Made by a program: the position numbers and the translations under genes
Assembly (NCBI GenBank): GCA_964453665.1
Contig: CAYVQT010000012.1
Location: forward strand, 1 to 60,835
Direction: 5' to 3'
Length of the DNA: 60,835 nucleotides
Origin: DAOUTY01 sp964453665
GTDB lineage: Bacteria > Chloroflexota > Dehalococcoidia > SZUA-161
The notes under the pieces: generated by a model
Database searches by the model: none
What the model was told of the DNA's origin: nothing
The model's input: the letters and a program-made list of their open reading frames with translations, nothing else
In this document: positions 42,123 through 50,667 of the stretch, piece after piece
How the letters are laid out: every line of letters starts with the position of its first letter
How positions within the stretch are numbered: position 1 is the stretch's first letter

Positions 42123-43358
42123 ATGAAGGAGATATCGACAACAAAAAGGCAGGAAGTTGTTCGATACTATCTTCTTGGTTTTTCCTACGAAGAAATAGTG
42201 ATGAAATCTGGCGTGTCACATGGTAGTATAGCCAACATTATCAGGGAAGTCGAAGATGGTCAACTGGCTATCCCGGGAAGTCCGTTTGACCAGGTTAATG
42301 ACCTTCGACAATTAGCGCTTGACCTGAGGAAGAAAAATCTTGAACCCTCCCATGCCTCGCTAGGTCTATTGCTGTTTGAAAGGTTTCGAGATTTGGAGAT
42401 AAGCCTGGAATTGCTGGACAAGTGGTCTGAGTTCACGAAGAGGTTCATGCCTGTTGATTTTCCGGCAGGTGAGTTCTTCGGGGCAGCCATGAGACTCCAC
42501 GAACTGGAAGAGGCCGAAGGCATACCGTTTGAAGGTTTATTGGAGGAGTACAAGAAGCAGGAAGAGGGTGTAGAAAAGTTGAGCAAAGAAGTCGGTACAC
42601 TCCTCGAGAGAAAGTCAGAGCTTTCTGGAGCAATAGAGCCTTTGAGCAAGCAGATCGAAGCTTTAAGGCGGAATAAGGAAAGGCTTGAGGCGCAAACCGA
42701 GATACAAACTACGACGGTAGAGGAGCTCAAATCAAAAGTGAAAGAATTTAAGGAAGAGAAGATTCGGTTAGATAAGCATGTCAAGGATCTGAGAAGAAGG
42801 AAAACCGAGATTTCCGCCGAGGTTGATGGTAAGGAAGAATCGTTGGTAAAGCTCAATGAAATTGGTTTGGCGGATGAGGATCTCCTTAGGCTTAGAGGTT
42901 TCCTAGAAAGGATAAGCGAAAAAGAAGGTATCAAGCTGGAGGAGATTAAGGATAGGTTCTTTCTGGCGCTGAGTCTGTTTGGCGACATCTCGGCCTTGGA
43001 GAAGAGTAGAGAAGTGGTAGCGGAACAGGTGAAGGCATTGACCAAAGAGAAATCTGTTTTAAGGGGTAAGATCAAAGAGTTAGAGAAGGCGAAAAACACT
43101 CTGGAAGGAGAGATCGACACCGGCGTTTCCTCTGCCTTACAGAAAATACAGGTAATCGGTCAAGAAGCCGCCCAGCAGATAGAGAACCAGGTTATCGATA
43201 TTCGCAAACAGCTGACTGATTTATTTTCTGATGCCCTGAAAGCCGGCGAAGCGGTGGGCCGGATGTCGGAGATGGTCATAAAGAGCGAAGAATCGCAAAA
43301 AAGCTTAAAGACATTTCTCGAAGAAGCTCGGAACAGAGTGGAGGCACGTCAATGTTGA
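42123..43358 (+). CDS. HTH protein with long coiled coil, function unknown
   Basis: 411 residues from the ATG at 42123, with GGAGG 6 bases upstream; an in-frame GTG at 42105 would enclose that site. Residues about 5-45 form a resolvase/sigma-like helix-turn-helix (GFSYEEIVMKSGVSHGSIANII). A helical region follows (about 60-150). Then comes a Glu/Lys-rich coiled coil of heptads to about residue 240 and again 300-340, and a helical C-terminus. I do not recognise a named family. Proteins with a similar HTH plus coiled-coil plan occur in archaea and Chloroflexi as hypothetical proteins. It overlaps the next gene by 7 bases. Binding to the GTCA array upstream is inference. Confidence 0.75.
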   Translation: MKEISTTKRQEVVRYYLLGFSYEEIVMKSGVSHGSIANIIREVEDGQLAIPGSPFDQVNDLRQLALDLRKKNLEPSHASLGLLLFERFRDLEISLELLDKWSEFTKRFMPVDFPAGEFFGAAMRLHELEEAEGIPFEGLLEEYKKQEEGVEKLSKEVGTLLERKSELSGAIEPLSKQIEALRRNKERLEAQTEIQTTTVEELKSKVKEFKEEKIRLDKHVKDLRRRKTEISAEVDGKEESLVKLNEIGLADEDLLRLRGFLERISEKEGIKLEEIKDRFFLALSLFGDISALEKSREVVAEQVKALTKEKSVLRGKIKELEKAKNTLEGEIDTGVSSALQKIQVIGQEAAQQIENQVIDIRKQLTDLFSDALKAGEAVGRMSEMVIKSEESQKSLKTFLEEARNRVEARQC

Positions 43359-43918
43359 TGAATGAATATAAGGAAACCCTGGCTAAAATGAGACAGGAGC
43401 TCACCCTAATTGAAGCCCATGCCGAGTGGATCTCTCGACGGTTCCAGTGCCTTCAAGGGGAGGTGGAGGTGTCAAAAGTAGAATTGTTGCAGAGGCTCCT
43501 TGAGCAGAGGATAGAATCTGAAGCTCGTCAGAGAGGAGTAGTGTCAGTAATGAAAGATAGGAAGCGATTGCGGAATAGCGTGTTAGTTGCTGCTAGCGGA
43601 TTTATTCTGGGAGGCTTACTGACCAAGGATAAGTGGGCCGCTCTGAATGCGGGTTTATCCGGCCTTGATGGGACACTTCAAGGATTTGGCTATGCCAGAT
43701 GGATTGTGTTATTGGGGGAACGAATAATAGTCACAGCAAGCGAGAGCACTCATCTGGATGGAAAGTGGTTTCCATGGGAGAATTTGAAATTGGCAATGGG
43801 CGAGTTGAGGGAAAAGGCTTTGCTGGGAGAAGCGTTAGGAAATCTCGATGATGTCCTGTATAGGCTGGAGCTGGTGATAGGAGATTTACCGAGGTCAAAC
43901 TTCCGATTAGTAAGCTAA
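43352..43918 (+). CDS. Hypothetical protein partnered with the coiled-coil HTH protein
   Basis: 188 residues. The first 70 are helical and charged (KMRQELTLIEAHAEWISRRF, KVELLQRLLEQRIESEARQR). A short hydrophobic Gly/Ala-rich segment (SVLVAASGFILGGLL, about 72-86) could be membrane-associated or a buried helix. The C-terminal half has GYARWIVLLGERIIVTASES and a helical end. I do not recognise a family. It overlaps the preceding gene by 7 bases, which implies coupled synthesis and a shared function. ATG at 43358 is an alternative start. Confidence 0.65.
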   Translation: MLMNEYKETLAKMRQELTLIEAHAEWISRRFQCLQGEVEVSKVELLQRLLEQRIESEARQRGVVSVMKDRKRLRNSVLVAASGFILGGLLTKDKWAALNAGLSGLDGTLQGFGYARWIVLLGERIIVTASESTHLDGKWFPWENLKLAMGELREKALLGEALGNLDDVLYRLELVIGDLPRSNFRLVS

Positions 43919-44325
43919 ACTAAACCTAAAACGTGACTCATTTTGTATTTGGTAAAGTCCCAGTTAATTTGCGCCGTGTCAGCTATAGAAATCTCTGTTG
44001 TGTATGCTTCTTTGTTGTGCCGCAGATTGCACATTCCGATGTATCGTTCAATTCAGGGGAGACTCGTGACGCTCAAAGAGTGAGTCAATCCTACCATGAT
44101 CTCTACCCATTGCATGAACTACTGCACATTTTGCAAAAATGTGTGGTCTCGGCGGGGGATGGACTAACCAGCGACATCATGATTAAAAGGTTGGGTAACG
44201 TTTTTCGGCTCAAGAGCTCGTTTTTGAACCTGACGACCGCTGACTTTTTAGAAGAGTCTGGGTGTCACTTTTCAAGCCCTCGACAACCCCAATTGTACCC
44301 CTTAATATTAAATCCTGCAATATTA
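43919..44325. other. Intergenic region, no convincing gene
   Basis: A 133-codon GTG-initiated frame (43933-44334, +) covers most of it. It has no clear ribosome binding site and an unbiased composition, so I do not call it a gene. It could be the decayed remains of one. No promoter stands out. Confidence 0.4.
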
Positions 44326-44369
44326 GTGATGTAGACGTGATGTAAATGTGATATCTATGTGATATGGAC
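44326..44369 (+). repeat. Four tandem 11-bp repeats
   Basis: Four consecutive units start with GTGAT: GTGATGTAGAC, GTGATGTAAAT, GTGATATCTAT and GTGATATGGAC. The consensus is GTGATRTNNAY. The 11-base period equals about one DNA turn, so the GTGAT motifs line up on one face. They are followed by two hairpins, the second a terminator. Confidence 0.7.
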
Positions 44370-44377
44370 GCCCAGAT

Positions 44378-44413
44378 AGTCCTTCGGATGCATGAAGAAA
44401 CGTGCGAAGGACT
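44378..44413 (+). other. Hairpin, 9-bp stem, possible small RNA element
   Basis: AGTCCTTCG (44378-44386) pairs perfectly with CGAAGGACT (44405-44413) around an 18-base loop. With the terminator hairpin starting at 44441 it makes a two-stem structure such as the 3' end of a small RNA or a regulated leader. No downstream gene is attached, since the terminator comes first. Confidence 0.45.
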
Positions 44414-44440
44414 CTGTTTTACGAGATAATTCCCGAAGCT

Positions 44441-44474
44441 AAGGCCCACACGAGATTATGTGCGGGCCTTTTTT
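44441..44474 (+). terminator. Rho-independent terminator
   Basis: AAGGCCCACAC (44441-44451) pairs with GTGCGGGCCTT (44460-44470) with one A-C mismatch around an 8-base loop, and runs into six T at 44469-44474. It would end a plus-strand transcript from the HTH/coiled-coil module or a short RNA just upstream. Confidence 0.8.
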
Positions 44475-44734
44475 CAATTGGTAACTGATAATTACTTTAC
44501 AGTATTATCTGAAAATGGAAGACTTTATCTCCTTATCTCCTCCTTGACCTCCCAGCTTTCGTTTTAGATAACCCCCGAAGCCCGCTGATACCAAAATCTG
44601 GCTTTGTAACGAAGGGGGCCTTCATATTTTTTCGTAGATCTCTCGTGCTTGTGGGGGCAACGATATATGGTAGTAGGTATAAAAAGATGTAATAATATGG
44701 ACAAATGGCCGCTAATTGACTTGTGGGGTTAAGT

Positions 44735-45532
44735 TTGAAAATCGCTGTTGCATCGGAAGGGACAGATCTTAACGCGCAGTTGGTGCATAAATTCGGCACA
44801 TCAGCGTACCTGATTATAGTTGACCCCGAAACCTTTGAGTTCGAGACTATTCCCAACCCGGGGGCTTCAGAGCGACGGGGCGCTGGATTGCAGGCGGCGG
44901 TTCTTGCCATTGGCAAGGAGGTCGATGTTGTCTTAACTGCCTATGCCAGCCCGGCTGTACAGAAACATCTTTCAGATGCAGGTATAAGCTTGATCAGCGG
45001 CCTCAGCGGTACGGTGAAGCAGGTTGTCGAGCGCTATAAGCAAGGCGAATTCGAACAGCTAGTGGGAGGCGAACAACAATTCACGGCTGCACGTAGTGGG
45101 ATAAGCAGATTGGCTCTCCTCAACGCCCTTCGGAGCTCTGCCAGGCAATTTGCCAATTTGTTGCCCATACTGATAGGCGTGGTGCTGCTTATCGGCCTCT
45201 TCAATTCCTTCATATCCAAAGAAGCTCTGGACTCCATTTTCTCGGGTAGTGTCGGGCTGGATACATTATGGGGAGCCTGTTTTGGCAGCATCCTGGCTGG
45301 GAATCCCATAAACAGCTATATCATCGGCGGGGAATTACTGGGCCTGGGGGTCTCTATGTTCGCTGTGACTGCGCTAATCGTCGCCTGGGTAACAGTGGGC
45401 CTGGTTCAGATGCCCGCCGAGATAGCGGCTCTGGGGAGAAAGTTCGCTATAGTGAGAAATTCGGTCTGCTTCGTGTTCGCTATCTTGGTCGCTATTCCCA
45501 CGGCGATAATTTTCAACCTATTTGTAGAGTGA
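44735..45532 (+). CDS. NifX/NifB-type domain fused to a membrane permease
   Basis: About 265 residues. The TTG at 44735 gives the standard MKIAVASEG beginning of this domain and has GGGG 6 bases upstream; a GTG at 44723 is the alternative. Residues 1-105 form a dinitrogenase iron-molybdenum-cofactor-binding-like fold (IAVASEGTDLNAQLVHKFG, LTAYASPAVQKHLSDAGI). Residues about 130-265 hold four membrane helices (LLPILIGVVLLIGLFNSF, GACFGSILAGNPINSYIIGG, MFAVTALIVAWVTVGLVQ, CFVFAILVAIPTAIIFNLF) of a predicted-permease type. It overlaps the next permease frame by 4 bases (GTGA). Transport of a metal or anion is possible, but no substrate can be inferred. No nitrogenase genes are nearby. Confidence 0.75.
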   Translation: MKIAVASEGTDLNAQLVHKFGTSAYLIIVDPETFEFETIPNPGASERRGAGLQAAVLAIGKEVDVVLTAYASPAVQKHLSDAGISLISGLSGTVKQVVERYKQGEFEQLVGGEQQFTAARSGISRLALLNALRSSARQFANLLPILIGVVLLIGLFNSFISKEALDSIFSGSVGLDTLWGACFGSILAGNPINSYIIGGELLGLGVSMFAVTALIVAWVTVGLVQMPAEIAALGRKFAIVRNSVCFVFAILVAIPTAIIFNLFVE

Positions 45533-46080
45533 TACAAGTGTTAAAAAAGGGGCATAAAAACGGCAAGAACTGGAAATCCACTATACGTTTTTTAGCCTTT
45601 CCTGCCATTGTACTGGTAATATATTTGATACTGCTAACTCTGATGCCTGATAAAGCCATCCTGGCATTCAAGAGTTGTGGGAACATCTTGCGTTCTTTGA
45701 TTTTACCACTCTGCCTGGTTTTTGCTGTTATGTTACTTCTAAATCTCTTCGTCAAACCGGCACAGATAGTGCGGTTCCTGGGTACAGGCGCTGGTGTCAA
45801 AGGGTTATTGTTAGCAGTAGCCGCAGGCCTTATCTCCGCGGGACCGATCTATGCATGGTACCCGCTTCTCAAGGACCTGAAAGAGAAGGGGGCAGCTAAT
45901 TCCCTCCTGGCTATTTTCTTGTACAACCGGGCAGTGTAGCCATTCCTTCTCCCCATCATGATTGCGTACTTCGGCTGGATTTACGTCGTCACCTTAACGG
46001 TCTTTACGATAATCGCTTCAATCGACGTAGGATATTTAGTAGGAGCCCTTGTAAAAGAAAGAGCTGGTGCGCTTCTATAA
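45529..46080 (+). pseudogene. Permease gene interrupted by an in-frame TAG
   Basis: Starting at GTG 45529 (overlapping the previous stop) the frame encodes helices LAFPAIVLVIYLILLTLM, ILRSLILPLCLVFAVMLLLNLF and GLLLAVAAGLISAGPIYAWYPLL up to YNRAV. An amber codon at 45937-45939 follows. The same frame then continues for 46 sense codons with PFLLPIMIAYFGWIYVVTL and ASIDVGYLVGALVKERAG to a TAA at 46078-46080. The part after TAG is clearly membrane-protein-like, so the gene is normally about 183 codons. An AAG-to-TAG change (Lys to stop) would explain it. Read error, recent inactivation or readthrough all remain possible. Confidence 0.75.
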
Positions 46081-46182
46081 GCCAGCTAACTCCTGCTTAC
46101 TCCTCTACACCGGAGTTAAATGCTGAGCTTAATTCGTAGTCGCGCTTGGCAGCCAGTAATAATTGTTTTTCCATCTCCATCG

Positions 46183-46629
46183 CTACAGGTCTTCTTCTCC
46201 TATTATCCTGATTCCGTTCCTTCTCAACAGCGCCGCAGTAACTCCGTCACCCGGTATCAGCCTGCGCTGGAATGAGCCATCATATATCTGGCCGCAACCG
46301 CATGACGGGCTCCCCGACTTGCCTATGAATGCCTCCACCCTGAGCTGCTTTGCAACCTTTAGTGTTTCTTCCGCTCCTCTGATAAACTCTCCGGTAACAT
46401 CCTCTCCGTTCTTGTTTAATACCCTACACGTACCATTGAGCACATCCTCTCCTTCGCCATCCTGAATTTCCTGAGGCGGCCTGGGAGTCGGCAGCCCTCC
46501 TAGTTGCTCAGGACAGACAGGGATCAGAGGCTCAATCCCCGAAAGTTTAACGGCCCGGCCATTCCTATACTTGTCGTCCCCTCTATGAGAGCACCTTATT
46601 CCAAGCAGGCAGGCGCTGATAAGCCTCAT
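46183..46629 (-). CDS. DUF523 family protein
   Basis: 148 residues with the DUF523 pattern: ISACLLGIRCSHRG at the N-terminus, PVCPEQLGGLPTPRPP and KSGSPSCGCGQIYDG. The conserved cysteines suggest a metal or iron-sulfur site, but the function is unknown. The start ATG overlaps the stop of the UPF0282 gene (ATGA-type overlap), so the two are co-translated. Confidence 0.88.
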   Translation of the reverse strand: MRLISACLLGIRCSHRGDDKYRNGRAVKLSGIEPLIPVCPEQLGGLPTPRPPQEIQDGEGEDVLNGTCRVLNKNGEDVTGEFIRGAEETLKVAKQLRVEAFIGKSGSPSCGCGQIYDGSFQRRLIPGDGVTAALLRRNGIRIIGEEDL

Positions 46630-47567
46630 CGCATTCCAACCCCTGCAATACTGTCAGTCCATTCGGATAAAACATCGACTTCACCAAGGGCGTAAGCTTC
46701 ATGCCAACCCTGAGGAACGGGTAGCCTCCTATACCAAGAAACCCGCTCGGCCTCAAGCAGGTTACGCCGTCGCCCCATGAAGTCGGCGGCACAGACGACC
46801 TTGTGCGCGGTAAGAGAAGAGATGTAGTCCAGCCACTCCTCCCCTTTCCTGGAGCGCATCAGATGATGATCAAGAATCAGGGTTTTGACCTCATCCGCCA
46901 GTCGCAAAGTTCTTCTTAAAGCACCTTCACGCATTTCAGCGGTGAGGGCTGGCAAATAGATAGGCGGCCCGGAGGCAAGCACTATATCTGGCTGCCAGGC
47001 AAGGATCTGCTCGATTGACTCATCATTGAGCATTTGTATATCTGAGGCATGCACAAAAACCTCTCCGCCCTCTTCGACCTGGGTCATCATAACAGTGCCG
47101 TTACGTCCATATATTTCACCATGGGGAACAGAGAGGGAAAAGGTCAGCGGGCTATCGCTTATTCCTTCAGCAGTCGGCAGAATTCGGCCTAGGCTATCAG
47201 CCAGAGTCCTAGCCCGGTGCGCCTGATTATGAGGGAGGTCGTCTGTTCCTTTGGTCCAAAATCTGGGGCGGACGCAGAATCCGGCCACTTCCCGTACCGG
47301 AAGCTGGTATGGATTGGCATCGACCAGCGGCTGATGGTCCCCGTGGTAGTGGCTAATCACTACGTCGGTGGCATACCGCAAAGCATTTGCGATAAGTCTC
47401 CTGGTTCTTACAGAGGCTATTACTTGAATTGGATGTGGAAGTAAGCCGTGCCGCCTGAACCCCAGTGCGACCCCCGGGTCAATAACCACCCTGCAGTCTT
47501 TTGTCCCAACCGCTACACACAGGCTGCGAACGCCTAAGGATTCAGCCCCGATTATCTCTATCTCCAC
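46626..47567 (-). CDS. Metallo-beta-lactamase-fold protein, UPF0282-like
   Basis: 313 residues. Metal-binding SHYHGDHQP (HxHxDH, about residues 74-82), IDPGVALGFRRHGLLPHP and a second histidine in LILDHHLMRS are visible. The arrangement resembles the mainly archaeal UPF0282 family of hydrolases of unknown function. The start is GTG with only a weak ribosome binding site. It is coupled to the DUF523 gene. Confidence 0.8.
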   Translation of the reverse strand: MEIEIIGAESLGVRSLCVAVGTKDCRVVIDPGVALGFRRHGLLPHPIQVIASVRTRRLIANALRYATDVVISHYHGDHQPLVDANPYQLPVREVAGFCVRPRFWTKGTDDLPHNQAHRARTLADSLGRILPTAEGISDSPLTFSLSVPHGEIYGRNGTVMMTQVEEGGEVFVHASDIQMLNDESIEQILAWQPDIVLASGPPIYLPALTAEMREGALRRTLRLADEVKTLILDHHLMRSRKGEEWLDYISSLTAHKVVCAADFMGRRRNLLEAERVSWYRRLPVPQGWHEAYALGEVDVLSEWTDSIAGVGMR

Positions 47568-47627
47568 TACTTACTCTTTGCTAAGCACCCCAGCCAACAT
47601 TTCAAAGAATGCCATTATTCAGCCCCT

Positions 47628-48005
47628 TCATTGCCCGTTCTCAAATATCGTCAGATAAATATTGCCGTTTTCCTTGTAGCCCCTGACCAGGTTGCAGTGC
47701 CTCAGGATAGCAAAATTAGTCTCCATATCCTGCCGGGACAGCCTGAAATTCTCCATGACCTCTTCCCCTGTGACCCTGCCCCGGCTTTTGATGAAATTAT
47801 AGATCGCTTTCTGCAACTCAGTGAGCCCCTCAGTGCCCTCGAGCCCCATATTCTCACATGCGCGTGTGGCATGGTAAACTGCCCAGGGGTCGCAGGCTTT
47901 GACCCTGCTAATTGCCTCCAGATAGCAGTCTTCGCAGAGCGTTTCGCCCAGATGGACATATGTCTGATCCTCAGGGGCATCCCGGTTGCACTTAGAACAC
48001 CTCAT
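47628..48005 (-). CDS. Zinc-ribbon plus winged-helix small protein
   Basis: 125 residues from the ATG at 48005, with GGAGAG 7 bases before it. An upstream in-frame start at 48128 adds an implausible leader. The N-terminus is a zinc ribbon (CSKCNRDAPEDQTYVHLGETLCEDCY). The C-terminal half (GLTELQKAIYNFIKSRGRVTGEEVMENFRLS) reads as a winged helix ending in an ILRHCNLVRGYKENGNIYL wing. It may bind DNA in response to metal or redox state. Not assigned to a named family. Confidence 0.7.
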   Translation of the reverse strand: MRCSKCNRDAPEDQTYVHLGETLCEDCYLEAISRVKACDPWAVYHATRACENMGLEGTEGLTELQKAIYNFIKSRGRVTGEEVMENFRLSRQDMETNFAILRHCNLVRGYKENGNIYLTIFENGQ

Positions 48006-48150
48006 GGCAATCTCTCCAAACCCCTTCAATTCAATTTGCGCTGAATTTTTGCCGTCGCAGTACTGTGAGAGAGATGATAGCATAGACAGTAACTGGCGAA
48101 CAGTCCACAAAAAGCTCAGGGGCATCACCGGAACCTTTATTTGGCAGAGG

Positions 48151-48975
48151 CTACAGGTTCACCCTGGTACCAGCGTTGTTAAGGAAGAAAACATCTCCAA
48201 GCTCTTGAGACAACCACGCCGAGGCATAGAATCCCGTACAGTGGGAAACTCCCAACCTCTGGACTCCCATTTCCCTCAGACCGGTAGCGGTTCTCACAAG
48301 TCTTTCCTCCGAAGCGTTGAAGAGGTGGATACCACCAATCACGGTATTAATTCTCTCTTCACCAGTCAGATTCCGGACGTGAATTAGAGTGTTAATAACC
48401 CCACGGTGGCCGCAGCCAAAAATAACTACCAGACCTTCCTCAGTCTTGATAGCCAGTGCTAAATCGTCTGCAACAGTATCAGGAATCATATGATCGTCTT
48501 CCCTAACCAGGAGGATCGAATCGACCTCTTCATATTCAGTTACCATCGGGATCTCACCGGTGGTCAAAACTTTGTCAGTGATCGAAAGGGCCTCTCTGGT
48601 TAAGTTAAAACTAGCTCCCAGACTTTCCAACTCTTCTCGCTGAAAAGGGATACCAATGAAGCTATTTGCAGCAGCAGTCCCGGCGTACTTGGGTTCCCAG
48701 ATATCTGGGTGTGCGATCACCTCCACTTTACCTGTTTCCCTTAGTATGTCACGCAGTCCCCCGGTGTGGTCGCTGTGACCATGACTTAATACAATCTTAT
48801 CCACCGAACTGAGGTCTACCCCCAGAATATGAGCATTATGCGCTGCTGAAATGCCAAGCCCGGTATCGAAAAGGATCTTTACCCCATCCACTTCTACAAA
48901 GATGCTAAGCCCCCATTCGGCCAGTAAACCCAAATTAGCGGTGTTCTCAGTTATAGTGGTAATGCTGATTCCCAT
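48151..48975 (-). CDS. Metallo-beta-lactamase-fold hydrolase
   Basis: 274 residues with the metal site VLSHGHSDHTGGL (HxHxDH, about residues 63-75), a later EGLVVIFGCGHRG and GGIHLFNASEER. It resembles the group annotated as dihydropterin-ribofuranosyl-aminobenzene phosphate synthase-like or beta-lactamase superfamily II proteins. The precise substrate is unknown. GGAGGTG precedes the ATG. It is not obviously co-transcribed with the genes on either side. Confidence 0.82.
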   Translation of the reverse strand: MGISITTITENTANLGLLAEWGLSIFVEVDGVKILFDTGLGISAAHNAHILGVDLSSVDKIVLSHGHSDHTGGLRDILRETGKVEVIAHPDIWEPKYAGTAAANSFIGIPFQREELESLGASFNLTREALSITDKVLTTGEIPMVTEYEEVDSILLVREDDHMIPDTVADDLALAIKTEEGLVVIFGCGHRGVINTLIHVRNLTGEERINTVIGGIHLFNASEERLVRTATGLREMGVQRLGVSHCTGFYASAWLSQELGDVFFLNNAGTRVNL

Positions 48976-49206
48976 CTTTTCACCTCCATTATAGCTAACA
49001 ATACCAGTTGCTTATAGAATCAACCAAGTTGCGACTATCTTCTTTGCTATCAAACTGGTGCATCTTTCATCATAGGTAGAATTATTCACGCAATGAGATA
49101 TTTCGCAGCGGGCTACCGGGACTTCGGCTGGATGGTCTTCAGCGGACAATTTGCTACCATACCTTTAAGTTTCAAAGCCCTTTCGCTCTCAGTCAGTTTC
49201 ATGTTC

Positions 49207-49908
49207 TCAGTTGTGGCCATATATATACTCAGGTCTGTCGAAATCGTCCCCAATCTGCAGTTTGTCTGGAGAAAAACTATGCACCTCGTAGCCGAGTTTT
49301 TGAAGGCATATAATGATATCCGCGACCGATTGGCCTAGTTGGCGCAGGAAATCGTGGTGAATCTCGCAGAATATCTTAACTTTATTCATCCTGAGCGTCC
49401 TTTCAGCTCCTCTGAGAACCAGCAGCTCGCTGCCCTCACAATCCATGTTAATTATATCTACGCCATGCGATTTCTGTTCATTCAAGAACCTGTCGATGGA
49501 AGTGCAAGGCGCTTCAATCTTCTGTGCGCCTTCAGCGGAAACGATTCCACTGGAGAGCTCTTTTTGGTAGAAATCTACCTTCCCAGCGCTGTCTGTTAGA
49601 GCGACTTCGAACGCACTCACGTTACTCAATCGATTGGAGGACAGGTTCTCCTTCAGGATCGCGAAATACCGGGGATGTGGCTCAAATGCATACACCTTGC
49701 CTTTCTCTCCAACCTGTTTTGCTATCGCTATGCATGTAACGCCTATGTTAGCTCCAACATCAATCACCTTCATTCCTGGTTCCAGGATCGATTCCAGGAA
49801 TGCGACCTCCGCAGCTTCATGGTCGTGGTTCTTTAGAAAGGATTCGAAAGCAGCCGGATTTTGAAGAAATATCTCTGTTCCCCCGTTATCAAGCCCGTTT
49901 TTTGACAT
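49207..49908 (-). CDS. FkbM family methyltransferase
   Basis: 233 residues from the ATG at 49908, with AGAGG 6 bases upstream; a TTG at 49914 is less likely. SAM-binding motif VIDVGANIGVTCIAIAKQVG (about residues 45-64), the acidic VYAFEPHPRYFAIL, the FkbM-type CTSIDRFLNE and DIINMDCEGSELLVLRGAE are clear. FkbM proteins O-methylate sugars or polyketides. No carbohydrate cluster surrounds it, so its target is unknown. Confidence 0.88.
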   Translation of the reverse strand: MSKNGLDNGGTEIFLQNPAAFESFLKNHDHEAAEVAFLESILEPGMKVIDVGANIGVTCIAIAKQVGEKGKVYAFEPHPRYFAILKENLSSNRLSNVSAFEVALTDSAGKVDFYQKELSSGIVSAEGAQKIEAPCTSIDRFLNEQKSHGVDIINMDCEGSELLVLRGAERTLRMNKVKIFCEIHHDFLRQLGQSVADIIICLQKLGYEVHSFSPDKLQIGDDFDRPEYIYGHN

Positions 49909-50085
49909 GGTCAACCTCTGCTCCTTAGTATCTTGTAATGTTCCTCCATCACTCGATCAGCATTACCCCATCTTAATTCACGACTCTTTTTGTCTTATAC
50001 TGCCCTTCGGTTGCCAACGCAACTGTCTCGCATTCCATCACAGGTCATAACTGGCAACTCGATTTCTTCGCTGATATCGCCTATC

Positions 50086-50562
50086 TCAGTTGCTGGAATC
50101 GGGCCGCTCACGTTGGTACGCCCTTTTCCACGGCTCCCTGGCAAATCTCAGGTAATCTTTAACCGCTGCCTTTAACGTATCCGCCGCGAGGGAAGCACAA
50201 TGCACAAACTCATCGGGCAATCCTCCAAGCTCTCTAAGAACGTTATCCCTCCCGATACTTAATGCCTCCTTCACATCCCTCCCTTTAGCCATCTCGGTCA
50301 ATGCACTGCCAGCAGATATAGCGCCAAGGCATACATCACTGACGAACTTGATATCTATGATTTTACCGCCTCTAACCCTCAACCAGATCCACATCGAATC
50401 ACCGCAGGTACTGGTGATGTGACCGTAACCTTCATAGTATTTCATCCGCCCCAGATTTCTCGGATTCAAGTAGTGGTCGATTACTGCCTTTGAGTAGCCG
50501 CTTTCCTTCAGTTCGTTCCTAATTCCCTCTGTCTCCTCCGTTTTATTCGGTCTATGTGTCAT
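50086..50562 (-). CDS. NifU/IscU-like iron-sulfur scaffold protein
   Basis: 158 residues. YSKAVIDHYLNPRNLGRMKYYEG is the typical NifU N-terminal start. Three cysteines match the scaffold ligands: TSTCGDSMWIWL, VSDVCLGAISAGSALTEM and FVHCASLAADTLKAAVKDY. The usual GCGSAIASSS second motif is modified to CLGAISAGSA. The function is probably assembly or transfer of Fe-S clusters. It lies directly downstream of the third AbfD-like gene, an enzyme that needs a [4Fe-4S] cluster. No cysteine desulfurase is in the window. Confidence 0.85.
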   Translation of the reverse strand: MTHRPNKTEETEGIRNELKESGYSKAVIDHYLNPRNLGRMKYYEGYGHITSTCGDSMWIWLRVRGGKIIDIKFVSDVCLGAISAGSALTEMAKGRDVKEALSIGRDNVLRELGGLPDEFVHCASLAADTLKAAVKDYLRFAREPWKRAYQRERPDSSN

Positions 50563-50667
50563 CTCTGCAACCCTTCTAATTCGCTGACTAAAGGGTGACC
50601 GGGTGGTTCTATTTACCAGCGACTTGATTCACGGCAGTTCGTGGACGTTGTACTAACGCGCGGACGT

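Noticed and set aside
43933..44334. 133-codon frame after the HTH/coiled-coil module
   Set aside because: No ribosome binding site, unbiased residue usage, and it runs into the 11-bp repeat array; kept only as a possible decayed gene.
44735..45532. Evidence for nitrogen fixation from the NifX-like domain
   Set aside because: The domain is widespread outside nitrogenase biology and no nif structural or assembly gene is nearby.
45937..45939. TAG read as pyrrolysine
   Set aside because: Pyrrolysine is known in methylamine methyltransferases, not in permeases; a Lys-to-stop change or read error is simpler, though not excluded.
49093..49338. 81-codon frame on the plus strand
   Set aside because: Its second half is antisense to the well-supported FkbM methyltransferase and it has no start signals.
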